A stretch of 64,000 nt of DNA from the NCBI GenBank assembly GCA_024195585.1, contig SWBL01000178.1, positions 37,941 to 101,940 on the forward strand, in the 5' to 3' direction. The position numbers and the translations under genes were made by a program. Source of the stretch: Aureobasidium sp. EXF-3400 (Eukaryota; Ascomycota; Dothideomycetes; Dothideales; Saccotheciaceae). This document shows, piece after piece, positions 43,731 through 52,850 of this stretch. The notes beneath the pieces are model-generated. The model saw only the letters and a list, made by a program, of their open reading frames with translations. It searched no databases and was not told the DNA's origin. Each line of letters begins with the position of its first letter. Position 1 is the stretch's first letter.

Positions 43731-44286
43731 CGTCCTTCATGCTTCTCAGTCTAGAGTCTCGAAGGTTCCATAGAGTAGAGGACCTAAATCACTAATATCA
43801 CTCCATGAACATTCGATTTCCTCCTGGTTTTTCGACATGTACTCTTTGAAAAACTTGAAGATGATGATCACATTCACGTGGCGCATCGATCTTGTGGCAG
43901 TATTGCTGGAGAGGGGATCGTAATTTGTCACTCCCACCATGCTGCCTAGAGGAGAGTGATCACTATGAAAAGGCACAATAGTTTCTGTATTAGAGAGGTA
44001 TCCAAAGAGAGCACAGAATATATCGCTTCTCATTGGACATTACCCTGTTTTTCGAATCTACTGTACATTCTTGCAACCTCATACTTCACAAACATTTGCA
44101 CGCGGAGAGGAGACACACACGAGGAAGATTAATGTTATAGGGATCAGAACTTTGATTCATTCAGATGGAAGCAAGATATGGTTAAAGAGTAAGATGACCG
44201 GACAGATACACCCCAAGAAAGAAAGAAGCTCCGACTACATCGTTGCTATATAGTGTTGCTCAGACAAGCGTCTCCATCGAGACACT
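43731..44286. other. Intergenic with element copy 4
   Basis: Lies between the convergent ends of IST1 and the AA9 gene. Element copy 4 (43961-44110) fills about a quarter. No other feature seen. Confidence 0.5.
43961..44110. mobile_element. MITE-like inverted-repeat element, copy 4
   Basis: The left arm CTATGAAAAGGCACAATAGT plus TTCT is identical to copy 1 over more than 20 bp. The right arm CTACTGTACATTCTTGCAAC ... CATTTGCACGCGG is the degraded inverted partner. Confidence 0.62.
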
Positions 44287-45472
44287 TTAGATGCACTGAG
44301 AGTAGTAGTCGTTCTGGGCCTTGCAGGTCGAGCCAGACTCGCACGAAGTGGCGCCAGTGTAACCCTTACCACCGCACTGCTGGTACTTCTTGACGGATCC
44401 GCTGGCAGGGCTGGAGGGGCTGGCAGCAGCGCTGGTCTTGGTGGAAGCAGCGGAGGTCTTGACGACGGTGGACATGGTGGTGGGAGCGACAGAGGTGGCG
44501 GTAGTGACGGGGGCCTTGGCCGAGGCGCTCGAGCTGGGCTTGGTGGCAGCAGAAGAGGCAGGGGCGGCGGAAGAGGCGGGAGCAGAGCCAGATGAAGCAC
44601 CACCCCAGACAGCAGGGCCAGGGGGCTGGTAGTTGACGGGAATGGGGTAGTAGATGCTCAGCTCCAGGCTGTCCTCGTGGCCAGTGTAGACACCGGGGAT
44701 CTTAACGGTAGGAGAAGGCTTAGCAGTGGAGCTACCGGAAACCTCAATCTGAGCGCAAGAGATGTAGAACTGGGCACCACCGAAAGAGGAAGCGCTGTGG
44801 AGACCAATGTGCTCAATACGGAGAAGGTACTGGCCAGCGGGGGTGTCCTTGGGGAGGGCGAAAGTGACCTTGCTGAGGTGGTCGGCTTGGAAAGTAAGAC
44901 CATTGTCGTTACCAGCCTTGTTGGCACCTGGAGGTACTATTAGCATCATGTCCCGAAGTCAAATCGCATGAAAAACTTTCCCATTGTATAGACCTTAAAC
45001 CTTGACGCGCAAATACAGTTAGCAGAGTTCTGTGGAAGGTTTGGAATGGTACTTATGCAACAAGCCAGCTCACAGATTGATAGATATGCAAGACTGGCTC
45101 GATGAACGTGTACTCTCAGCTTACTCACCAGTCACCACTTCCATCGTATTCGGAAGCCTCGCCAGTGGCCTTGGACATGTAGACGTTCAAAGGACCAGGG
45201 TGCTGGATAGGAGTGTCGACAGCGAAGCCAACAGTGTCACCAGGAGCGACCTTGTAGGTCTTGGTCTGGGCACCGGTATCGAGACCGCCAGCGTTACAGA
45301 TGAGGTCCTTGGAGGTGACATCGGTAACGGGAGAGTTCATGTTGCTGTTCTGGCGAACATACTCGTACTCCTTGGTGACCTCAGATCCAACAATGAACTG
45401 GTTGAAGCGGTAGTGTGCCATTGCGGTCTGGGCCAGAGTGGCGGCAGCCATGATGGTAGCGAAGGAGCGCAT
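44287..45472 (-). CDS. AA9 lytic polysaccharide monooxygenase with CBM1; splice donor apparently mutated
   Basis: AA9 enzymes are secreted copper oxidases that cleave cellulose or other beta-glucans. The signal peptide is residues 1-19, leaving His20 as N-terminal copper ligand (AMA|HYRFNQF). The second His lies in IQHPGPLNVYMSK, and GGAQFYISCAQ carries the axial Tyr. A Ser/Thr/Ala-rich linker and a C-terminal CBM1 (QQCGGKGYTGATSCESG...YYSQCI) follow. Exons fit 45472-45129, 45000-44981 and 44927-44287 (334 residues). The second intron (44980-44928) should start with GT, but the sequence there is GAAAGT; one base change from GTAAGT would give the exact phase needed (WFKVYTMG-GANKAG). Reading through gives a stop 11 codons after that point. 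So it is either a recently damaged gene, a rare GA-AG intron or a sequence error. Confidence 0.8.
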
Positions 45473-46457
45473 CTTGATAGACTTGATGTGTATACCGCTA
45501 GGGTCTTCTTGAAGAATGAAAGGTGTTGTAAAGAGTGACTTTTCGGTTGGTGATTGATGAAGAGCGGACGGCCAGCGACCAGAGTTGAAGTGGATGAATG
45601 AACGAGGGTTGAATGCTTGGAGAGAAGAACAAACGACTTGAAAGAAGATATATATACTTGACCTGGTCTCTGTACTCGATGTCGAGTGGGGGCATATTCT
45701 AGAGGTCCCGTTTCAGGATGGTTCGGTTAATGCTGTAAGCGAAGCGGCAGTGGTTTGTTTCGTGAAAAAGCTTCAACGACACAGCAGTTCATCTGATCCA
45801 ATCAATTTTTCCATATAGCGTACACAATATAGAGAGCGCAGTGGAGTTGTCCGGTGTATATCCTGGCATATTGTCGCCTTCGATGCTTTGCTCTTTACAA
45901 GCTCATGAGAAAAGACGAAGGACATTCGTTCCGACTTACAACTTCCAGTACCACGAGCTACGCAATATACTAGCAGCCATACTGTTACGATCCAAGCGAG
46001 ATCACAAGGTCACGCTCAGGGCGCATACATGGTTGATCATACGGCCGTTCATGAATGTGATGCAGGACAGCGCGAAGAGAGATCTGGTGGAAGGAAGCGG
46101 AGTGGAGAGGCGTCTTGGCAGCATCGGCCCGTTCCCGGAAGCGCGTTTGAGGACATCTCCTTGGCACTTGCGCCTTGCTTCAACAAGGCATCACGACCCA
46201 CAGTGTTTTGTACAGATTGAGGTGCCTCTCGCAGATTGGTCGTTTACTGGGCTTGCATATTTTCTATTGATCGCGCTCTGGAACCAGTTCGGCCAGGGAA
46301 CAATGTCTTCGTGCTAGGCAATCACAAAGCCACTATTACCGCCAGTGCTTGGTGCAGGGTCGCCTAAGTTATTTCACGAACAATTCAATCTAGACTACAC
46401 ATACGGTCTCCATATCAGTACGTGTAACCATATTTCCTGGAACCGAATCGTTCACTG
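45473..46457. other. Intergenic, 1.0 kb
   Basis: Divergent region between the AA9 gene and the Zn2Cys6 regulator. An open frame at 45841-46317 starts with GTG and has no recognisable protein signature. I see no repeat. Confidence 0.45.
45648..45656 (-). promoter_or_regulatory. TATA box upstream of the AA9 gene
   Basis: A TATATATA run about 180 bp before the AA9 start codon, in the right orientation and at a plausible distance for a regulated secreted-enzyme gene. Confidence 0.4.
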
Positions 46458-48924
46458 ATGGCAGAAAGATCATCAACAGTATCCGTAGCCATGAATAAGA
46501 AGAAGGCATGCACTGAATGTAGGCAGCAGAAGGTTTGATCTACCGATACCAAGCGATGATAGACGATTCGTTCTGAGCTTAGCATCTACCATAGGCTAAA
46601 TGTGATGCATACCTGAGCCCGAACGATGCTTGTACCCGATGTAAACGACTTTCGGTGCAATGCACTATCGTCGATTCATTCGAGAGGCAGAATAAACGCA
46701 AGTGAGTCATGCCAGCCAGAGGACAGAGTGGTTCCCCTCGCTTATACCTCTATAGGAGATTGTCAGAGCTTGAACAGGAGACAGACACTCTACGCAAGCG
46801 GCTGATGACAGAAGAATTTCAATCTGCCAACATCGAGCCCGTGCAAACGCAACGCCACGATCACTCCAGTCCACCTTCCCATCCTGAAGCTTCATCAGCG
46901 AGACAATGCCATGTGTCCAGTGCAGGACCGCCTTTCCGAAATACCGCCTCGGCGTCTCTTGCCACTCCTACTCATGCAACTAATAATGCAACCTTGGACA
47001 GCCAAGCATTATTGACAACAACCCCTCGAACCTTAGATGGAGTAACTGTCTCCGCCAGTGACATCAACGGTATCTTCGAATTGTACTTTCGGGAGTATTC
47101 GCCGTTTCTACCTGTCCTTGAGCCCAGGCCATCGCCAGACTTGTGCTATCAGCAAAGTCCTTTACTGTTCTGGACTGTCATAGGGACGGCCTGTAGAAGC
47201 TACTCTCCAAACCCAACGTTGCTGAGTGCACTTTCGAAGGGTGTCACTACCTCAGCATTGCTGTCCGTGATTGCTACTGGGTCACCTCTGCAGCGTGTCC
47301 AAGCATTTCTGCTTCTGGTCACATGGCCTCTACCTGATGCTGTTGAATCCAATCAACAAGAGGTCAACTATGTCTTGGCTGGTCTCTTGTTAAGTCTAGC
47401 GCAACGAAGCGGTCTACATGTGCCCACCGGCTCTGACGAGTTCTTCAGGGCTAAGATGCCCAATCTTCCGGATATAGGCATAGTCAGTCGGTCTGAACTA
47501 TGGACACAGATCGTGTTGACATACCAGAGGTCAGCAGATGTGCCACCATGATCTTTTATGCCGCTGATCCGTCTAGGAGCTGCATATGCAAAGGGTTTTT
47601 ATCACGTACCTCTTACGATATCTCTCCGGAGATGAGTCAATTCCAAGCTCGACAACAGACACTATCTCCAGCGCTGAGGCTACGCGTCAAATGGCAGGAT
47701 TTATGCATTCAGTGTGGCTCGGCCGTGTCAGAGAATGGAATACGAAACTTGACTCCGGAGCAGGATCGTGCTCTATCGATCATCATCAAATCTTACGACC
47801 TTCAGATCAAGGATTTGGAGTACTCCGCTGCAGATGGTAAGTGCTTCCTCTCGAGATCACGCAGGCGGGAATGAAGCCATTGAGATGCACGAGTCTTTCT
47901 AGACAACAGACATGTCTGTAGAGAGTCGATGATATTATGACTCTCTGCGGATACTTCTTGTTTAGTAAAGGGACTGTGCATTATCATAGCTGCCGCATGG
48001 ATATTCTTCGCATATGGGAAGAATACAAGTTGCGGTTACCAGTGAGCAGTCTCAAACATCTCTCTCCCGATCATTCAAAAGGATTCGAACCTTGGTCCCT
48101 CGAACTAGGGAGCTGGGGCCAAACATGATTGTGACCAAACGGAGCTCACCAATACTGACATCACCCAGACTCCGATCGACTCGAGTGTAACATTGCTCAG
48201 CTTTGTATCAGAAGTCTCTACTTTCTAAAGCAGGACAAGACATCTCATGCTACTAGCTTTGACTTGATCCAGCAGACCGCGCGTCAGATCATCAGCAAGA
48301 CCGAGAGGCTTATACACAGTGTGTCGAATCCAGTCTCGCTACCAAGCTATATTGTCTGCTCCGTTATCTTCGCTTCATACGCTCTCCTCCGCATCTTGAA
48401 ATCTTCCATCATCATCCTTTCCGAGGAGAGAGAAGAGGCCAAATCATCACTCTTCCTTGCTATCGGTTTGTTGAAAAGCCTCTCTATCGACAATAACGAC
48501 ATGTGTTCGAAATCGTGTACGTACCTTACACAACTCTGGAACAGTTCGAGAGCTTTCAAGAAGACAGATGGGACAGACATGTTGGATCTGAGAGCAAGGA
48601 GTCGGCTCAACGGTAGCCACGTCGTTGATGCCATTCTTTGGTGGAGAGAAGAATTCGATCCGCATTTCAAAGTGCAGATGCAGAATTTGAAGCATAGTGC
48701 ACTGGGTGAGTGCTGTACGTACATCTCTAGGATTGCCAAATGCTGACTTTTAGAAAGATCCACTGCCTAGTCAGGGGGTCCCGAACGAGCAACAACAGCC
48801 AACTATGGATTTCGCAGACACTTCTTTGTTCGACTTTGATTACTTTATGGGTGGAGACCTTTCTTTTCCACAGGATCTCTTCAACTTCCCAGGCTTAGAT
48901 ATCATGGGATCGAGCAATGCATAA
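46458..48924 (+). CDS. Zn2Cys6 binuclear-cluster transcription factor
   Basis: Fungal-type regulator, 639 residues from six exons: 46458-46532, 46595-46701, 46756-47529, 47577-47836, 48169-48705 and 48758-48924. The zinc cluster spans two exons: C-x2-C-x6-C-x9-C-x2-C-x6-C (CTECRQQKAKC...CTRCKRLSVQC). It is followed by a dimerisation coil (RRLSELEQETDTLRKRLM). The middle region (FREYSPFLPVLEP, LLFWTVIGTACRSY, LLVTWPLPDAVESNQQEVNYVLAGLLLSLAQRSGLHV) matches the fungal-specific regulator domain. The C-terminus is acidic/aromatic (FADTSLFDFDYFMGGDLSF), like an activation domain. Intron 4 (47837-48168) is 332 nt and contains element copy 8. The last intron uses an AAG acceptor to keep frame. The target is unknown; the convergent MFS gene is an obvious candidate. 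Confidence 0.8.
47883..47996. mobile_element. MITE-like element copy 8, inside an intron
   Basis: The arms GATGCACGAGTCTTTCTAGA and GGACTGTGCATTATCATAGC are inverted. The centre is a palindrome, AGAGAGTC...GACTCTCT, also seen in copies 6 and 7. It lies wholly within intron 4 of the Zn2Cys6 gene. Confidence 0.6.
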
Positions 48925-49367
48925 ATCGCGGAACACTGTCATCTACGGCTTTCAGCATGTAAACCATTCTGCTTCACTTTAATGGCTTTCGGAGAACGTG
49001 TTGTTGATTCTGGAGGCTGGCGGAAGGAATGATGGATACGCGCACATACCTTCAACTATTTATGGCACCGATATCACCACTTGAGTCGAGGTCGATGCGC
49101 CACGCGAAGATGCATCACTCATCTTCGAGTCCCATATGCAAGAGCAGAAAGTTGCAGTCATGGGCATGGGCATTAATTCGGTTTTAGTAATCTAAATCTC
49201 GACCCTTTATGTCGAGTGTTGAAGCATGTGCGAACAAGAGGAGGTCACATGTGCAAAGGGACAAAGTGGATGGAGAAGGGGCCGATGCGGCACCTCCTTC
49301 CTCCAACTGCCCACTTGCCAGCTTGACCTTTATATTCTAAAAAGTCTGCCGTCACCACAACATTCCA
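48925..49367. other. Intergenic, 0.44 kb
   Basis: 3' flank of the regulator and 5' flank of the pol III unit. Nothing else seen. Confidence 0.45.
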
Positions 49368-49507
49368 GCCCCTTTAGTGCAGTGGTTTAGCACGTTCCGT
49401 AAATGATGTCTTGCAAACACAAGCACGGTAAGCGAGGTTCACGGGACTGAGAAGTGCGGTTCCTTGTCTGAAATGGAAAGACGCGAGTTCGATTCTCGCA
49501 GGGGGCG
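49368..49507 (+). tRNA. tRNA-like pol III gene, intron-containing or pseudogene; isotype unresolved
   Basis: The 5' GCCCCTT pairs with 3' AGGGGGC. A perfect A-box/D-arm (TAGTGCAGTGG, stem GTGC/GCAC) and a T-arm GCGAG-TTCGATT-CTCGC (B box) are present, with a T5 tract 11 nt downstream. Between them lie about 80 nt instead of about 17, so an intron is needed. TTCCG/TGGAA can form the anticodon stem, but position 33 would be A rather than the invariant U. I therefore cannot name an anticodon and suspect a relic. Confidence 0.45.
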
Positions 49508-49517
49508 CTGACTTCTC

Positions 49518-49522
49518 TTTTT
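49518..49522 (+). terminator. Pol III T-tract
   Basis: TTTTT, 11 nt after the tRNA-like 3' end, as expected for RNA polymerase III termination. Confidence 0.4.
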
Positions 49523-49764
49523 GCTATTCTGACTGTGGTTTCGGTAACATGCCGTGATGCTTGACATGCCTGTGTTGATTCTACTAAGGTAGACCTACAT
49601 ACATAAACCAATCACCTCGACCCTCGCTCCTCGCTCCTCTCCATTTGGCGTTCTAATGACCGTACCTTTGAACACGCTTCTACTCATCTCTATATCGTCC
49701 TTATCCTTCGTCTCTATAGGATCCTTACATATAGTTACTAAAAAAGCATGCACTGCATCCCTTA

Positions 49765-50003
49765 CTGTATCCTTCGCTATATCCTTCACTATATTCTTTA
49801 CTATATCCTTTACTGTATCCTTTACTATATCCTTTACTGTATCCTTCACTATATCCTTCACTATATCCTTCACTATATCCTTTACTATATCCTTTACTAT
49901 ATCCTTCGCTATATCCTTTACTATATCCTTTACTATATCCTTTACTATATCCTTTACTGTATCCTTTACTGTATCCTTCACTGTATCTATCCTTCACTGT
50001 ATC
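49765..50003. repeat. 12-bp minisatellite, about 19 copies
   Basis: Tandem CTATATCCTTTA units with variants CTGTATCCTTCA and CTATATCCTTCG. The 12-bp period keeps all frames open on both strands, which explains the artificial repeats such as VKDI or YSKG. The unit shows C/T variation at fixed positions. Confidence 0.9.
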
Positions 50004-50152
50004 CGCGAACTCTATAATGCGGCTAAAATCTTGATTGGATATGGTTGCTCGGGATTCGTAGACATGACGGGCTGTCTATAGCTTCTTAGTCTTGTTTAGT
50101 TCTCCATCTAGCACTGCTATAGCTTAGTCCTATTGAAATGTCCTAGTTACTA

Positions 50153-51761
50153 TTACTTCTTTCCCTCTTTATGCTCTGCCTTCATCTTCTTTGCAGCACG
50201 CCATTTAGGTCCGTAAATCATGACTGCCCACAAACAAGGCGATACTGCAACCCAGAGAAATGCGACTGCTGTGCTGGCCCACCCGATCCCAATAGCTCCG
50301 ACTAAGGGCTGTGCGAAAGCGGTAAATGCAGCACCCATGCCACATCTAGCCAGATTGTTTGCCGCCGATGCGGTTCCAGGTTGATGCAAGTTGATGTCGA
50401 CGATTAAGGTGCTAAACACATTGAAGGCTCCTGTAGTGGCGTTGCCTACAAAGAACAACATGACCAGGGGACCTGCTAATGAAGTGTTGTAATGCATCAC
50501 CCAGCCGTAGGTTATGACGGTGATTGCTGAAGCATAGGCTGCAGGGATGCCGATCTGCAGGCGTGCCTTTTCGATGGGAAAGGCGTCGGACTCCTTCGTA
50601 ATGGGAGTGGATTCGCCGGAAGGGTCGACCTGAGCTGAAAGTCGCTTATAGTTACGGTCAATGAGGATTCCGACAGAGAAACGAGAACCTATACATCCGG
50701 CACCAAAGGGGATATAGCATAGGCCGATTTGGAGGGTGTTGAAGCCATAGCGCTCTGCGAGTTGGTCGGTAAGGGTGATCAGAACGATGTAGAAGCCTGC
50801 ATACAGGAAGGCCCCGTATAGTAAAATCAGGCCATCTTCCTTCTTGAACAAGATGAGCAGAGAGGTGAATGGGTTTGGTCTCTTGGTAGGGCGTTGCAAT
50901 GTGTCGGTCTGCTCAGCAAGCTTCTTCTTTGACAAGCAAGACAACAGAGTACGATTCCATCGTTGCGGTGGAACGGATCCATTTCCTACGACGGCTCTGC
51001 ATGTCTCGGGTAGGAAGCAGAGTGTAACGATCAACATGGCTCCAGAGAATATGGCCAGGAACCAAAAGATGGACGGCCAGCCAAGATAGGTATCCAACAG
51101 ACCTCCGATCAAAGGACCGATGGCCGGGCCTAGCATAATGCCCATACCTGCATAAGCAATCCATTTGCCTCTTTCCGCTCTTGTGGAGATATCAGCGACC
51201 ACAGCTTGACTTAGAGCGACCGTGGCTGCTGAACCAGAGCTTTGAACGCAACGGAGGACCAAAAGTGCAGCGTATGATCGTTGACAGGCCAATGCGACGT
51301 TGGCCCCGATGGACACAGTAAGGCAGCCGATAAATGCCGGTCTTCTGCCTTTGACGTCTGACAAGTTGCCAAAGAGCGTTGGACCAATAGCTTGGAAGAT
51401 CTATAGTATAGTGTTAATGATTTTTCCTTCCGTGATCGAGACAGCAACCTACTAAGTAAGATGTTACAGTCAAGTTGATGTCTGATATTGAGACATGCAG
51501 ATCTCCCGCAAGCGTGTTGATAGCTGGAAAGTATATGCTCGCTGACAGGGGAGACAGCAAACCGATGAAAGATATGGTCAAAACGATAAGTTTCTTCTGT
51601 GTATGCGTGAATGTAGAGAACGGAGCCTCGGGATCTGGATTAGCGAGCACTGTATTGGCTGCTTTTTCGACCTCGATATTAGGGTTGGATGTTGTATTTT
51701 CGTTGCTTGGATCTGTTTCGGTAGCGGTCGAAGCCAGGGTTGCGCTTGGCTGTTGTTGCAT
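50153..51761 (-). CDS. MFS transporter, DHA1 drug:H+ antiporter type
   Basis: Exons 51761-51453 and 51400-50153 encode 518 residues. The true ATG is at 51761; a longer frame begins at a TTG. About 70 disordered N-terminal residues precede helix 1 (LIVLTISFIGLLSPLSASIYFPA). The loop 2-3 signature GNLSDVKGRRPAFIG is complete, and the DHA1 motif in helix 5 is seen as GMGIMLGPAIGPLIGGLL. The loop after helix 6 is long and basic. Helices 7-12 follow, with NNLARCGMGAAFTAFAQPLVGAIG typical of Qdr-like members. It probably exports small toxic molecules, polyamines or a metabolite. It converges on the Zn2Cys6 gene across about 1.2 kb holding the tRNA-like unit and minisatellite. Confidence 0.88.
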
Positions 51762-51974
51762 TGTGGTGTCAAATATCAGATGATACCCGCGCTTCGTTAT
51801 TTTTGTGAGAGGCTGGGGTTGCAATGCTAGACTGAGAAAATTGTAAGCCAGATACTGAGTGTATTCAGAGCTAATTAAGTAGTCGATACGTTGGGAGTGT
51901 ACCTCCTCAAGACCGGCTTTGAGCCCTGAACCGGGCCTGAACCGCCTTCAAGCTTACCAAGGCAGGCACTCCCT

Positions 51975-52130
51975 CCCCGTGTGCAAAGCTACGTCGCATA
52001 GACAGCTACGAAAATGCACGATACTTTCGAGAGATAGAACAAGATCCATAGAAAAGCGGCAATTGCCTAGCTTTCCTTGGATACATCTCCAGACTAGAAG
52101 TTATTATGCCTTTGTATGGCGTTTACTCGG
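51975..52130. mobile_element. MITE-like inverted-repeat element, copy 5
   Basis: The extended arm CCCCGTGTGCAAAGCTACGT, CGCATAGACAGCTACGAAAA, TGCACGATACTTTC (51975-52028) is the reverse complement, with about 46 of 54 matches, of the right end of copy 6. Its own right arm is ACTAGAAGTTATTATGCCTT plus TGTATGG. Confidence 0.68.
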
Positions 52131-52205
52131 TAGACGGTCGTAGGAGAGGGATAGGAGATACAGACTTATACCCTACTCTCTATCCTTCTCCTACGAAGAT
52201 GAGAT

Positions 52206-52351
52206 GCTACGAAAAGGCACAATAACTTCTAGAAGGTAGGTGATCCCATAGAGAGTCGACAATAACACGACTCTCAGTGGAAGCGCTTCGATTCTCGGAA
52301 GTATCGTGCCTTTTTATAGCTGTCTATGTGACAAAGCTTTGCACATGGGGA
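52206..52351. mobile_element. MITE-like inverted-repeat element, copy 6
   Basis: Left arm GCTACGAAAAGGCACAATAA; right arm GGAAGTATCGTGCCTTTTTA, TAGCTGTCTATGTGACAAAG, CTTTGCACATGGGG (52297-52350). The central palindrome GAGAGTCGACAATAACACGA plus CTCTC is shared with copies 7 and 8. Confidence 0.68.
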
Positions 52352-52379
52352 GGTCGCATCTCACTTCCACAGCTACCTG

Positions 52380-52500
52380 GTATAAAATGCACGGTACATT
52401 CGATAGACAGAGAGCACTCACATAGAATCATGATATCATCGACTCTCTGTGGATGTGTCTATGATTTAGGAAGAACTATGCATTTTGATGATGCCGTCAA
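52380..52500. mobile_element. MITE-like inverted-repeat element, copy 7
   Basis: Left arm GTATAAAATGCACGGTACAT plus TCGATAG; right arm TTAGGAAGAACTATGCATTT. The centre carries GACAGAGAGCACTC and CGACTCTCTGTGG. It is shorter and more diverged than copies 5 and 6. Confidence 0.55.
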
Positions 52501-52850
52501 CTACATCGGTGAGCACCGTGAAGTGAGACGGTCAGGCATGTTGTACCTCCCATCTCAGTATCTGTTGTTGTTGGCAAAGATACTCATCTGCAAATGATAA
52601 TAACCTCTGGATCTTTCCAATCAAGACTTGTATCACCATTGAGTAGCAAAAAAAACAAAGGTTGTATGTTCAATGGTGACTGGGTTGTAAAAAAAGTATG
52701 GAGCTGAAATGTCGAGTGGAATGAGAAAGAAGATAAATTTTGCGAATCAGAACCAATCATTGCGCCGTGAACTTTCTTCCTGAGGAAATGAAAATGGTAT
52801 CCCCGTGTGACTACTAGATTACAAATGCAGAATTCTCTTTACGGATGCTT

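Larger units (their letters stand above)
51762..52850. other. Intergenic with three repeat elements
   Basis: Promoter side of the MFS gene and 3' flank of the E2 gene. More than a third consists of element copies 5, 6 and 7. No gene seen. Confidence 0.5.

Noticed and set aside
45841..46317. 158-codon plus-strand frame upstream of the Zn2Cys6 gene
   Set aside because: GTG start, no domain or signal, irregular composition; most likely chance.
49595..50081. Repetitive proteins (VKDI, YSKG, ISFT types)
   Set aside because: Products of the 12-bp minisatellite, open in all frames; no start context or flanking coding signal.
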